Source: Lepisosteus oculatus (Eukaryota > Chordata > Actinopteri > Semionotiformes > Lepisosteidae). From it: a DNA stretch of 64,000 bases. The notes under the pieces were generated by a model that was given only the letters and a program-made list of their open reading frames with translations, ran no database searches and had not been told where the DNA came from. This document shows positions 48,101-52,352 of the stretch, piece after piece. Made by a program: the position numbers and the translations under genes. The number at the start of each line of letters is the position of its first letter. The first letter of the stretch is position 1. The stretch is taken from contig NC_090716.1 of the NCBI RefSeq assembly GCF_040954835.1, positions 8,448,775-8,512,774 of the forward strand, given 5' to 3'.

Positions 48101-48412
48101 GAGTTAGTGCAGTGCTCACCTGTCTCTATAATGTAGGTTAAGTAAGTGGGCTAACCACTTTTTCATCATTTTGTTCCAAATGAAGCACTTAAGGTCCTTA
48201 AATTCCATGATTAATGTATAATTTACAAAACTTTTGGAACAACTGTATTTTGTGAATAGGAGTTTCTAAGGTTCTCAGGAGACATAAATGACAATTCAAC
48301 CATGCCATGCTTCAAGCTAACACCAACACCTGACACTTCTTGCTTTCAGTATTTGCTAAGCCACGACGACCTGCTGCAGGACTGCAGATGGGGACAAACA
48401 GCAACACTCTGA
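103..48412 (+). CDS. PPFIBP2: PPFIBP2, liprin-beta-2: whole coding span (split into exons below)
   Basis: Liprin-beta-2 is a cytoplasmic scaffold of the liprin family. Liprin-betas bind liprin-alphas through SAM domains, and the family works at adhesion sites and active zones. Every exon joins the next in phase. The constitutive set plus short tail gives about 919 residues (human about 876), and all cassettes give about 1025. Layout in the 919-residue form: conserved N-terminus (MASNASHMLEAALEQMDDII), coiled coil about 90-330, low-complexity Ser-rich linker about 330-540, a basic KGIKKFWGK / RRTQSG segment, then three SAM domains near 589-660, 670-735 and 754-825. The C-terminal VGQKS matches the human beta-2 ending VGQIS, which separates it from liprin-beta-1, as does the neighbouring CYB5R2-OVCH2. 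The promoter and 5' noncoding exon(s) lie left of the window because the ATG exon begins at a splice acceptor. Confidence 0.95.
167..5252 (+). other. PPFIBP2 intron 1 (5.1 kb)
   Basis: No coding exon was recognised. It holds a degenerate minus-strand tRNA-type SINE near 1569-1712 and short A-rich stretches (3456-3470; GTTAAA repeats 3946-3977). The open frames at 2015, 3518, 3821, 4388 and 4566 lack homology that I recognise and usable splice context. Confidence 0.6.
1569..1712 (-). mobile_element. Degenerate tRNA-derived SINE
   Basis: On the minus strand: 'tgagttcaagtccc' (B-box-like), 'tgagcaaggcacattacc', 'gctccagtcccaggtgta'. It is the same type as the copy at 23655-23950. Confidence 0.6.
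5253..5458 (+). CDS. PPFIBP2: PPFIBP2 exon 2
   Basis: The acceptor is tttcatttag and the donor GTAAGT. The 206 nt restore phase 0 after exon 1. The product includes FDMGSPGYLGSLQILQLVEE and IPAATAQYLMEWLEK, matching the N-terminal conserved block of liprin-betas (LHLIEDLRLALEM ... QIPGPTAAYIKEW in human). Confidence 0.93.
8846..9057 (-). mobile_element. Degenerate SINE, family of 13324
   Basis: Reverse complement shows 'gctgctgcctcacagc', 'gagttcaacc', 'ttctccctgtgtt', 'tgaccctgcaatgaactggtgt', 'catcctgggataagctg'. Heavily diverged. Confidence 0.6.
12731..12870 (+). mobile_element. tRNA-derived SINE fragment
   Basis: tRNA-like head ('tagtagaggttggggctctgg') with B box 'cagttcaaatccc', then 'cttgagtaaggtactgtacc' and 'cagctataaagatgggtgca'. 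Confidence 0.65.
13324..13670 (+). mobile_element. SINE, near full-length
   Basis: The head is 'gcaggggttagcattgctg', followed by 'cctgggttcaattc', 'ctccggtttcctcccacagt', 'ccctgtgatgagctggtgtc' and the tail 'gaaaatggaaggatgg'. The best preserved copy of this family here. Confidence 0.8.
15613..15699 (+). CDS. PPFIBP2: PPFIBP2 exon 3
   Basis: The acceptor is tttgtctag and the donor gtacat. The 29 codons are in phase 0. It contains NETYQERLTRLEGDKESL, the start of the liprin-beta coiled coil (human NETYQERLARLEGDKESL). Confidence 0.95.
16723..16836 (+). CDS. PPFIBP2: PPFIBP2 exon 4
   Basis: The 38 codons are phase 0 to 0. It contains VSVLTDQVEAQGEKIRDLE and STEEMLQQ. The coiled-coil heptads are almost identical to both human liprin-betas. 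Confidence 0.95.
17374..18110 (-). mobile_element. 5'-truncated non-LTR retrotransposon (LINE) with RT C-terminus
   Basis: The minus-strand frame 18094-17741 encodes 117 residues ending a reverse-transcriptase ORF: SDLDPLEVVAERRIVSKLEV, then ERYRRSFLPSAIRLYNAS, typical of fish LINE polyproteins. A 3' UTR of about 0.37 kb follows, ending 'cgggatcaataaagtatctatctatcta' in pieces, with a TAGA microsatellite (17374-17387 on the plus strand). The frame is intact, so the copy is not very old. Confidence 0.82.
18190..18499 (+). mobile_element. SINE, family of 13324
   Basis: It has 'gcggtacagtggctagcat', 'ccccgggttcaattcc', 'gctccggtttcttctgctgg' and the tail 'gaaaatggaaggatggg'. It sits about 80 bp from the LINE remnant. 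Confidence 0.78.
21675..21806 (+). CDS. PPFIBP2: PPFIBP2 exon 5
   Basis: The 44 codons are phase 0 to 0. It reads ELLSRTSLETQKLDLMDEVS then LKLKLVGMEKEQ, continuing the coiled coil and matching human liprin-beta-2 nearly residue for residue. Confidence 0.95.
22943..23080 (+). mobile_element. SINE fragment, family of 13324
   Basis: It has 'ggacagtagtggtatggagg', 'tttctctgggtgcttcagtt' and 'tccttccacatgctaagctt', diverged and 3'-truncated. Confidence 0.5.
23655..23950 (-). mobile_element. tRNA-derived SINE, well preserved, with (ATTAC)n tail
   Basis: Reverse complement: 'gtggagcggtggctctgtgg' (A box), 'gccggttcaaatcccg' (B box), 'cctgagcaaggcccttaacc', 'ctaataaagaaacattacat' and an ATTAC pentanucleotide tail (23659-23676). 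Both pol III boxes are intact. Confidence 0.82.
26014..26205 (+). CDS. PPFIBP2: PPFIBP2 probable cassette exon (64 codons)
   Basis: A long pyrimidine tract (ctgtctctctccttcag) precedes 26014 and a donor (GTAGGC) follows 26205. The 192 nt keep phase 0, so the exon can be skipped. It encodes a coiled-coil start (LISELQEQMCKFQQEINTRI) then a polar, Cys-containing tail (CCRCRGEN). The standard human beta-2 protein that I recall runs from exon 5 directly to the next exon, so this is probably optional. The open frame continues past the donor to a stop at 26251-26253, which would truncate the protein if the donor were not used. Confidence 0.75.
26206..28102 (+). other. PPFIBP2 intron after the 64-codon cassette
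   Basis: The intron contains a C-rich run near 26415-26432 and a G-run at 27646-27653. No recognisable exon or mobile element was seen. The frame 26532-26750 has no identifiable product. Confidence 0.5.
28103..28195 (+). CDS. PPFIBP2: PPFIBP2 exon (GLLQELRVL...)
   Basis: The acceptor is ttttcag and the donor gtgggc. The 31 codons are phase 0. It reads GLLQELRVLQSKVDELEGEK and ends KKLKATK, matching human ELLQELRHLKIKVEELENE ... WKLKATK. Confidence 0.95.
28541..28633 (+). CDS. PPFIBP2: PPFIBP2 alternative coiled-coil exon (31 codons)
   Basis: The acceptor is gtctgttaccag and the donor gtgctt. The 93 nt are in phase 0. It reads SLMTKLSSLKLTVEHMQVEK, the counterpart of the alternatively spliced SLMAKLSSMKIKVGQMQYEK exon of liprin-beta-1. 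The flanking exons are also in phase without it, so it is an optional extension of the coiled coil. I do not recall this segment in the standard human beta-2 protein. Confidence 0.88.
28634..30034 (+). other. PPFIBP2 intron, no feature seen
   Basis: This is AT-rich intron with a C-rich run near 29709-29731. No exon, RNA gene or recognised repeat was found. Confidence 0.5.
30035..30146 (+). CDS. PPFIBP2: PPFIBP2 exon (AEIADLQQLL...)
   Basis: The 112 nt end in phase 1. It contains AEIADLQQLLAAKDAEIERL (human AEVAQLQEQVALKDAEIERL). It ends ...NTER plus one base of the next codon, so either exon 31755 or the microexon can follow. Confidence 0.94.
30436..30474. repeat. Inverted repeat with 7-nt loop
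   Basis: Arms 30436-30451 and 30459-30474 (ttttcaggtgtaatgt / acatcacacctgaaaa) pair over 16 positions with one A-C mismatch. Intronic, upstream of the 33-nt microexon. Confidence 0.75.
30857..30889 (+). CDS. PPFIBP2: PPFIBP2 33-nt microexon
   Basis: An AG at 30855-30856 precedes it and a strong donor GTAAGC follows. It has phase 1 on both sides and adds 11 residues. Included, the junction reads ER-EEMYRRRLKEK-HQEL; skipped, it reads ERDQEL. It matches in position, size and charge the optional 11-residue ENFKKKLKEKN-type insert of liprin-beta-1, so I infer a microexon that predates the split of the two genes. Confidence 0.82.
31755..31816 (+). CDS. PPFIBP2: PPFIBP2 exon (QELQRLKIG...)
   Basis: The 62 nt run from phase 1 to 0. 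With the previous base it reads DQELQRLKIGMDSLLTANEE, matching human DQEIQRLKMGMETLLLANED. Confidence 0.95.
31817..34110 (+). repeat. PPFIBP2 intron with degenerate 75-87 bp minisatellite at 32641-32880
   Basis: Three imperfect direct copies start near 32641, 32720 and 32794. Each runs from an 'aaatc-a-ctgcaaa-taaaca' head to a 'ttggttattaagcaaagagaaact' tail. The rest of the intron is AT-rich with no exon recognised. Confidence 0.7.
34111..34186 (+). CDS. PPFIBP2: PPFIBP2 exon (DRRIEELTILL...)
   Basis: The 76 nt run from phase 0 to 1. It reads DRRIEELTILLNQYRKRKD then AVTQ, matching human DRRIEELTGLLNQYRKVKE ... VTQ. This is the end of the coiled coil. Confidence 0.95.
34505..34611 (+). CDS. 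PPFIBP2: PPFIBP2 linker exon (GSGERILSGSSEEEL...)
   Basis: The acceptor is tttcgcag and the donor gtgagg. The 107 nt run from phase 1 to 0. Polar, low-complexity linker between the coiled coil and the SAM half; sequence diverged from human but the phase and position fit. Confidence 0.88.
34719..34786 (+). CDS. PPFIBP2: PPFIBP2 linker exon with GC donor
   Basis: The acceptor is tctttacag; the donor is GCAAGT, not GT. The 68 nt run from phase 0 to 2. It reads MSSRGSSPILVSPSS then QKELDT, aligning with human MPPRCSSPTVGPPPLPQKSLET. The consensus-perfect GC donor and the phase fit make the GC-AG intron convincing. Confidence 0.88.
36022..36087 (+). CDS. PPFIBP2: PPFIBP2 optional linker exon, 22 codons, GC donor
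   Basis: The acceptor is gtgtttccag; the donor is again GCAAGT. The 66 nt are phase 2 on both sides, so it is skippable. It reads CKSLSPGPLLSPSEESFENG. The human protein that I recall passes directly from the previous exon to the next, so this is probably a cassette. Reading on past the donor reaches a stop within 20 nt. Confidence 0.75.
36939..36999 (+). CDS. PPFIBP2: PPFIBP2 linker exon (PQQRMLSSSLEEL...)
   Basis: The 61 nt run from phase 2 to 0. It reads RMLSSSLEELQSGSLQK, aligning with human KKLSCSLEDLRSESVDK, a phosphorylatable SxSLE motif. Confidence 0.9.
37680..37721 (+). CDS. PPFIBP2: PPFIBP2 small linker exon, 14 codons
   Basis: A C/T-rich acceptor (ccaacccatag) precedes it and gtacat follows. 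The 42 nt are phase 0 to 0, reading HVVEEPVEPVVSTE. It lacks strong homology but sits where human has a similar Pro/Glu-rich segment. It is skippable without a frame change. Confidence 0.68.
38057..38201 (+). CDS. PPFIBP2: PPFIBP2 linker exon (KYQTLPGKL...)
   Basis: The 145 nt run from phase 0 to 1. It contains KYQTLPGKLYRSNQNGD, matching human HKYPTLPGKLSGATPNGE, then a Ser/Asp/Glu-rich tail. Confidence 0.92.
38345..38495 (-). mobile_element. Degenerate tRNA-derived SINE, family of 23655
   Basis: Plus-strand 'acccatttgcacagctggg', 'gtatcctgctcaaaagtgta' and 'ccagagccttaaccactgta' are the reverse complement of the SINE body and head. Confidence 0.55.
39142..39174 (+). CDS. PPFIBP2: PPFIBP2 33-nt exon (RSRSASAPAL)
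   Basis: It is phase 1 on both sides and encodes RSRSASAPAL, closely resembling the RTASAPNL motif of liprin-beta-1. The acceptor tract is mediocre, so inclusion may be regulated. Confidence 0.78.
   Translation: MAAGVPVLQL
39605..39637 (+). CDS. PPFIBP2: PPFIBP2 possible 33-nt exon (SRGKQDLFGS)
   Basis: The acceptor is cccatgtccag and the donor gtgggt. It is phase 1 on both sides and encodes SRGKQDLFGS. Supported only by splice sites, phase and position between two in-phase exons. Confidence 0.6.
39875..40010 (+). CDS. PPFIBP2: PPFIBP2 exon (basic KGIKKFWGK)
   Basis: The 136 nt run from phase 1 to 2. It has DTALSDLSPLSSG, SPVSPDSKKNPKGIKKFWGK; human has LSSTSSG ... RNPKGIKKFWGK. The basic segment precedes the SAM array. 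Confidence 0.95.
40011..41022 (+). other. PPFIBP2 intron with a 123-codon chance frame
   Basis: The intron is less AT-rich around 40350-40560. The open frame at 40366-40737 has no recognised product or in-phase splice sites. Confidence 0.5.
41023..41151 (+). CDS. PPFIBP2: PPFIBP2 exon (EFRRGGLRATAGPRL)
   Basis: The 129 nt are phase 2 to 2. It has IRRTQSG, then EFRRGGLRATAGPRLARTK, near-identical to human. Confidence 0.96.
42018..42168 (+). CDS. PPFIBP2: PPFIBP2 SAM domain 1, first exon
   Basis: The 151 nt run from phase 2 to 0. It reads PFSKWTTEQVCSWLEDFGLG then QYVSLARQWV, the start of SAM1 (human PFAQWSTERVCAWLEDFGLA). Confidence 0.97.
42523..42634 (+). CDS. PPFIBP2: PPFIBP2 SAM1 end and SAM2 start
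   Basis: The 112 nt run from phase 0 to 1. It has EMGIKHPLHRKKCLLALRS and DHIWVT, the conserved SAM1 C-terminal helix and SAM2 entry. Confidence 0.97.
42769..42857 (+). CDS. PPFIBP2: PPFIBP2 SAM2, middle exon
   Basis: The 89 nt run from phase 1 to 0. It has WLDDIGLPQYKDQF and RVDGRMLQYLTV, almost invariant in liprin-betas. Confidence 0.97.
43005..43127 (+). CDS. PPFIBP2: PPFIBP2 SAM2, last exon
   Basis: The 41 codons are phase 0. It has NDLLFLKVTSQLHHHSIKC and HVNNFNANCLRRRPADE. Confidence 0.97.
43253..43515 (+). repeat. Tandem duplication of about 157 bp in a PPFIBP2 intron
   Basis: Copy 1 starts at 43253 (agaaaggattagc) and copy 2 at 43410 (agaaagaattagc). Both share a 'tttcaaacc', 'cagtaac-tgtaaaacctc' block and a 'tgattcagaa-aggcag' end. 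The second copy has small deletions. Confidence 0.8.
44142..44267 (+). CDS. PPFIBP2: PPFIBP2 SAM3, first exon
   Basis: The 42 codons are phase 0. It has EVMQWSNHRVMEWLRSVDLA then EYAPNLRGSGVHGGLI, identical to human over most of its length. The start at 44142 gives the human spacing after PADE. An upstream in-frame acceptor (start 44115) would add NKVCVCMAQ. Confidence 0.96.
44614..44802 (+). CDS. PPFIBP2: PPFIBP2 SAM3, second exon
   Basis: The 63 codons are phase 0. It has ILEPRFNSDTLAMLLNIPPQ, KTLLRRHLATNFN, then YTPLTTTAKVR, the end of SAM3. Confidence 0.97.
45003..45206 (+). CDS. PPFIBP2: PPFIBP2 composite last exon (short C-terminus VGQKS)
   Basis: It contains KKLGFSNFGHLRKKKLDDSS and DYICP as in human. 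Read through, it ends RPEQVGQKS with TGA at 45204-45206, the counterpart of human ...QVGQIS. The codons after RPEQ are also a splice donor (CAG|GTGGGA at 45188/45189) that joins in phase to 47224. The short form would use polyadenylation signals at 45588, 45850 or 45858. Confidence 0.93.
   Translation, partial: PKKLGFSNFGHLRKKKLDDSSDYICPVDTAQQLPASNGGHRGFGRTRGLSPIFDRDMERPEQVGQKS
45588..45863 (+). promoter_or_regulatory. Polyadenylation signals for the short PPFIBP2 form
   Basis: AATAAA occurs at 45588-45593, 45850-45855 and 45858-45863. The last pair is followed by a G/T-rich stretch (ttagttttggaaagttgtttttt), a typical downstream element. This predicts a 3' UTR of about 0.4-0.7 kb. Confidence 0.65.
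46110..46345. repeat. Interspersed repeat-like segment in the long PPFIBP2 intron
   Basis: The wording 'agaatgctttacat...', '...gggtgatctggga...', 'aggacaccagggtcaca' resembles an old repeat common in fish genomes. I cannot name the family. Confidence 0.4.
47224..47289 (+). CDS. PPFIBP2: PPFIBP2 alternative 3' exon (long C-terminus, part 1)
   Basis: The acceptor is gattttacag and the donor GTAAGT. The 22 codons are phase 0. It reads MEVTEGTVQQIGAFSAGINN, nearly the liprin-beta-1 tail (EGTVRQIGAFSEGINNLT). It is reached by splicing from 45188. Confidence 0.92.
48350..48412 (+). CDS. PPFIBP2: PPFIBP2 alternative last coding exon (long C-terminus, part 2)
   Basis: The acceptor is cttgctttcag. 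It reads YLLSHDDLLQDCRWGQTATL then TGA at 48410-48412. The first residues resemble the HMLKEDDMFKD stretch of liprin-beta-1, and the end diverges. AATAAA at 48701-48706 would close this transcript. Confidence 0.7.
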   Translation, partial: YLLSHDDLLQDCRWGQTATL

Positions 48413-48700
48413 GAAGAAAGTGCCAGACTAACATGCCGCTTGACCAGGGAAAACATCAATACCTCAACTATACTGAGAAACTAAGACCAGCAGCTTTTGT
48501 AAATCACCTGCTTTAACATCTTCTGACATCATGTATTTATTTGTATCATTTCAGTTCACATTGGATAACGGTTACTACAAAAGTTTTGAAGTTAAGTTTT
48601 GTTCTAAGCTTGGGAACTTGGCAAATGTTAAGTTCTGCATCTCCAGTATTTCCTTCTTATTTATTTGTGACACAAGCTTTATATTATGTTATAAAACAAA

Positions 48701-48706
48701 AATAAA
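48701..48706 (+). promoter_or_regulatory. Polyadenylation signal, long PPFIBP2 form
   Basis: AATAAA lies about 290 nt after the TGA at 48412, so it is the likely end of the long transcript. Confidence 0.6.
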
Positions 48707-49879
48707 TATAATTGTATACAATAGGCATTTCAGATTTATTTATTTTTTCCATTATTTGATATTGAATACAATATAGAATTACTGTCAGACACACCCTGTG
48801 ATTAACTAACATGGTTAAATGTCTGTTTATCCTGGGAAACCAGAAACAGGTTTTACTCCCATTTGGGGATTTACATTGAAAATTGGCTTGTCATGTATTT
48901 GCAAAGGGAACTGCAATCTTCAAAGACTAAATGCTCAGCTTTTTTAGCAGAGTGAATGCCCAAGCCCTGGGCGGACACTCACGCAATTAGAAAAGCACAC
49001 CATTTGAAAGTCAAAGCAAGGTGAAGATGTGTATTAGACATACCCCCCCGAGTTTCCAGTTTGTGCCTTTGCTTCAAGCCTGAACGCGTTTTTCGCCAGG
49101 TATTCAGAAAGGACTTTGATGACAGCTGTGTGCTCTTCACTCAGGATAACGCACAGAGTATAGGAGCATTGGTAAGTATCCTCTCTCGATGATTTTAAGG
49201 AGAAAAAAAACATTTGAAATAGTTTTCTTTCTCTTCACAGAATAGAGTATAATGTATATTTCATAAAGGAGGATCTCAGCGTAATGCCAAATGGAATCAA
49301 ATGTATACTGGGAAGCAAAGGATGAACCTATTGTTACATATTATTATTTAAAACGCAGAATTCTATTAATGGGTTTACAATACTGGGGATACTGGGTTAC
49401 TGCAATTTCATGGCAGGTTCTGTAGAACATTAGCGAATGAAAGGTTAGTAATTTAAGAAGGTTTGTATCAATCTTCTTAGGTGGGACTTCCTGTATTTTA
49501 TTGTGACATTCAATATGATCATGGTAGATTGTAGATAAATTCTGGAATATGATTAGTAGAAATATATGAAGTATGGCAAATATTTTAAGTATAAAAGCAT
49601 TGAATAATTTCTTCATCCTTATCCATATGTTACCCCATATAATTTAAAGGTTATATCAAGAAAAGCAGCAGTATTCCAAAACATAGAAGATTCACAGCTA
49701 CTAATCTACCAAATGTCCCAGGAATGGATCCATGCATATAAAGTATTATATTGTTTTTACATCCAAAGTTTTCACAGCAATATCATTGTGTTGTATGATC
49801 ATATTATTGTTGATGTAGGCATATTGTGCAAATGATAAAAATTAATACATTAAATATTTATCTAAACATTTGATTTCAG
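48707..49879 (+). other. Interval between PPFIBP2 and the REP15 exon
   Basis: Apart from the orphan exon at 49100-49171 and the acceptor tttgatttcag ending at 49879, this is AT-rich sequence without a recognised promoter, repeat or gene. Confidence 0.5.
49100..49171 (+). CDS. Orphan candidate exon between PPFIBP2 and REP15
   Basis: An acceptor (cgtttttcgccag) ends at 49099 and a strong donor (GTAAGT) starts at 49172. The 72 nt are open in phase 0 (VFRKDFDDSCVLFTQDNAQS, then IGAL), and the other two frames are closed. It would join in phase after 47289. Joined to the acceptor before REP15 (49880) it gives CIKETTI and a stop 13 nt before the REP15 ATG. It could be a second liprin-beta-2 tail, a REP15 5' UTR exon, or chance. 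Confidence 0.45.
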
Positions 49880-49916
49880 TGTATAAAGGAGACAACAATC
49901 TAAGCATTCTTCAGTG

Positions 49917-50681
49917 ATGGGTCAAACACAGGCAACACCTGAAGTCAAAGCCCTCATGAATGAGTTCATCACGAATGAATTCAAGGGGATCATGAAGAAA
50001 ACAAGCCAAGCCGACTTCACACAAAACTTTGGAGAGAGTGTCAAGTATGCCTCAAACAGAACCAAAGAATACCTTCTATTTCAGGATCCTGAAAACACAT
50101 TTCGCCCCAGTGCTGCTACCCTCAATGAAGTCTTTCTCATGACATACATCAACCAAAGTGTCTACCTTCAGCTGACAGAAACCTTCAATTGTACTACAAT
50201 GACCAAAGAGCAGGAGATTCTACTGGGTGCCGACTGGGTTTGGGCTCTCATTGATGCACCAAGCAAGAACCCCAAAGTCCAGATCGCAGTCCAGGTCTTT
50301 CACCTGTCAGAAGAAGAGGGCAAGCCTGCTAAAGGAGACCAGGTTGAAATGTTAACTGAGAGTATGGAAATCGCCAAGATGGAGTCGGCTGATAAATCAA
50401 AGCCAGAGAAGATGATTGAATTCTGCTCCTCAATCGGCAAGGACTGTTATGCCCTCTTCCTTTTCTTTGGTCGTCAAAATGATCCGGGCAACATTTATGG
50501 TGTGCTAAGCAATAACTTCCAGGCTGCCTTTGGCAAAGGTGCTAAAATCGACCAAGCGTTCGTTGAGAATTTTTTCAAAGGATCAAAAACCTTTGTAACC
50601 CCAGCAAAGATGTTGCAGACCATTGCTCAAAAAGAAAAGAAGCACGACGAACCCCTAACGATGGTCATCAAGTTTACCTAA
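49917..50681 (+). CDS. REP15: REP15, Rab15 effector protein, single coding exon
   Basis: REP15 is known as an effector of the GTPase Rab15 that promotes transferrin-receptor recycling from the perinuclear recycling endosome. The intronless frame encodes 254 residues (human 236). It starts MGQTQATPEV; Gly2 followed by Q-T-Q-A fits an N-myristoylation signal, like MGQKAS in human. Shared features: the FLMTYINQ and LGADWVWAL region (human GADWIWTF), and EFCSSIGKDCYALFLFFGR (human EFCNLIGEDCLGLFIIFGM). The ATG at 49917 is in a good context (gtgATGG). A strong acceptor at 49879 implies at least one upstream 5' UTR exon. The 3' UTR runs to AATAAA at 51241. In human REP15 adjoins PPFIBP1, whereas here it adjoins PPFIBP2. 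Confidence 0.93.
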   Translation: MGQTQATPEVKALMNEFITNEFKGIMKKTSQADFTQNFGESVKYASNRTKEYLLFQDPENTFRPSAATLNEVFLMTYINQSVYLQLTETFNCTTMTKEQEILLGADWVWALIDAPSKNPKVQIAVQVFHLSEEEGKPAKGDQVEMLTESMEIAKMESADKSKPEKMIEFCSSIGKDCYALFLFFGRQNDPGNIYGVLSNNFQAAFGKGAKIDQAFVENFFKGSKTFVTPAKMLQTIAQKEKKHDEPLTMVIKFT

Positions 50682-51240
50682 GTGCCTGGATTGGAAACCC
50701 TTTTATTACAAGCAACAACCCGCTAATCGAAGATTTACAACTTATTTTACACGTCTCTCCCTGTACTGTTTGAACTTGATCTGTTTCTGGTTTCTGATTT
50801 ACAACCAACTGCAATCTGAATTTTTAGTCCAAAGATCGCGTGCAAACCCTTATGTAATTTATAGTATATAATTTCCAGGACAAAGGACTTCAGTCACATG
50901 GGCAGTCCAGCTACAAGGCTTTTAAGCCATAAGCCTGTCCACATTTTTTAAGACACACCAATTATTTTTCCAATATTCGTGGAGAACATTGAAACTACCC
51001 CAAAACAACATTTTCCTTTATAGAACTCATGACGATTCACTGCACTATTAATACCTTTGAATCCTCCTGAGATTCCTTCTGAGGTGTAAGAGGAAACATT
51101 TTCACCTCACTTCACTTAAAATAAGTCACCCGCTAAGTCACACTGCTAATTGCCAACTGTCATCAAAAGAGAGAAAAGAGATCTGAAGAAGACACTTGTT
51201 GTGACGTATTAAAGATTTATAATTTTATGGTAATAAGATA

Positions 51241-51246
51241 AATAAA
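51241..51246 (+). promoter_or_regulatory. REP15 polyadenylation signal
   Basis: AATAAA lies 560 nt after the REP15 stop. A GT-rich stretch (gtcatgtgtggagtt) starts about 28 nt further on. Confidence 0.6.
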
Positions 51247-51249
51247 ATC

Positions 51250-52179
51250 ATGTTTACCTACATTTTCTACAGGTCATGTGTGGAGTTAATAAGTAACAGG
51301 GAAACAGTGCGTGATGACCGTGTGAAATTTCTTAAGGTAATGAATTTAAAGTAACACCTTATTGCACACCTGGGAGTGGGACTTTCATATACACAGCTGT
51401 TAATTACGCGCCTCCTGTAATTAAAAAACCATTGACCATGAACATTATTAAACAGGCATCATGTTTTTTAGGATTTCCAAATTATATTGTCCGCTACATT
51501 TCTGTACCTGTAACACAAAATATCATACATTATAAAATGCAACATAAGATTGGAGGGTCTAACGCAGATGGGTTTTAAGTAAAATGGTTCTAAATCTGCT
51601 CTTACTATCAAATTGCTATTTATAATTATATTACATGCATTGCTTAAACACCTATAATCAATGCTCAATCCTTGTAAAGTAGCACTTCTAATATCCTGTC
51701 TAATATTCTACATTTCAGTTTAATAAAGTAAAAAATGCATGCTTATTAGATCTTTTTTTCTCTTTTAATTACTGATGTTGTTGTTTTCATGCTCTATCTA
51801 ACTGGGAACTAGGAAATTAAATATTAAAGTAGTTCAAATATACAAATATTTTTTCCCAACAGCTGTTTAATTCCTGTGTCTGCATATTTTCATGTTACAT
51901 TAACAGTATTAAATATTTTTGATGTAATAAAATGAGATTGGATTAACTGTTTTCAGTTATTCTTTAATTAAGCTTTATTGGTATTGGTTTCTTAAAAAGG
52001 TATTACAAACACAGATTCCTATATTTTAACATATATTAGTCCATAAAGAGAAAGTCATAACTGTCTTCAAGAGTGAGGAAAGTCATTTCACATTTCTTAT
52101 AATTTGTCTTATTATAAGAAATAATAAGTGAAACAGAATATGTGTCATACACTTTCCTCAATGAGATCAAGGCTGCTTC
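51250..52179. other. Convergent 3' region between REP15 and CYB5R2
   Basis: No gene. On the minus strand an AATAAA (51979-51974) lies about 200 nt past the CYB5R2 stop and is the likely end of that gene. The two 3' ends are therefore about 0.7 kb apart. Confidence 0.6.
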
Positions 52180-52352
52180 TCAGTAAGTAAACATGTCCTC
52201 CATCTTGTATCCCAGTTTTGTCAGATTGGGTTGGCATGCACACTGAATCATGGGTAGTGGACCACACATTAAAACTAGGACATCATTTGCTGGAGGAGGC
52301 AGATGATTTTTAATCATTTCGGCATTAATGAATCCAGTGCCATACTTCCAAC
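52180..52352 (-). CDS. CYB5R2: CYB5R2 exon 9 with stop
   Basis: The 173 nt start in phase 1. It has [26 protein letters not shown], and ends EDMFTY, TGA at 52182-52180. Confidence 0.96.

Noticed and set aside
49914..49916. GTG three bases before the REP15 ATG as start codon
   Set aside because: Vertebrate initiation at the adjacent ATG (49917) gives MGQ, conserved with human and needed for Gly2 myristoylation.
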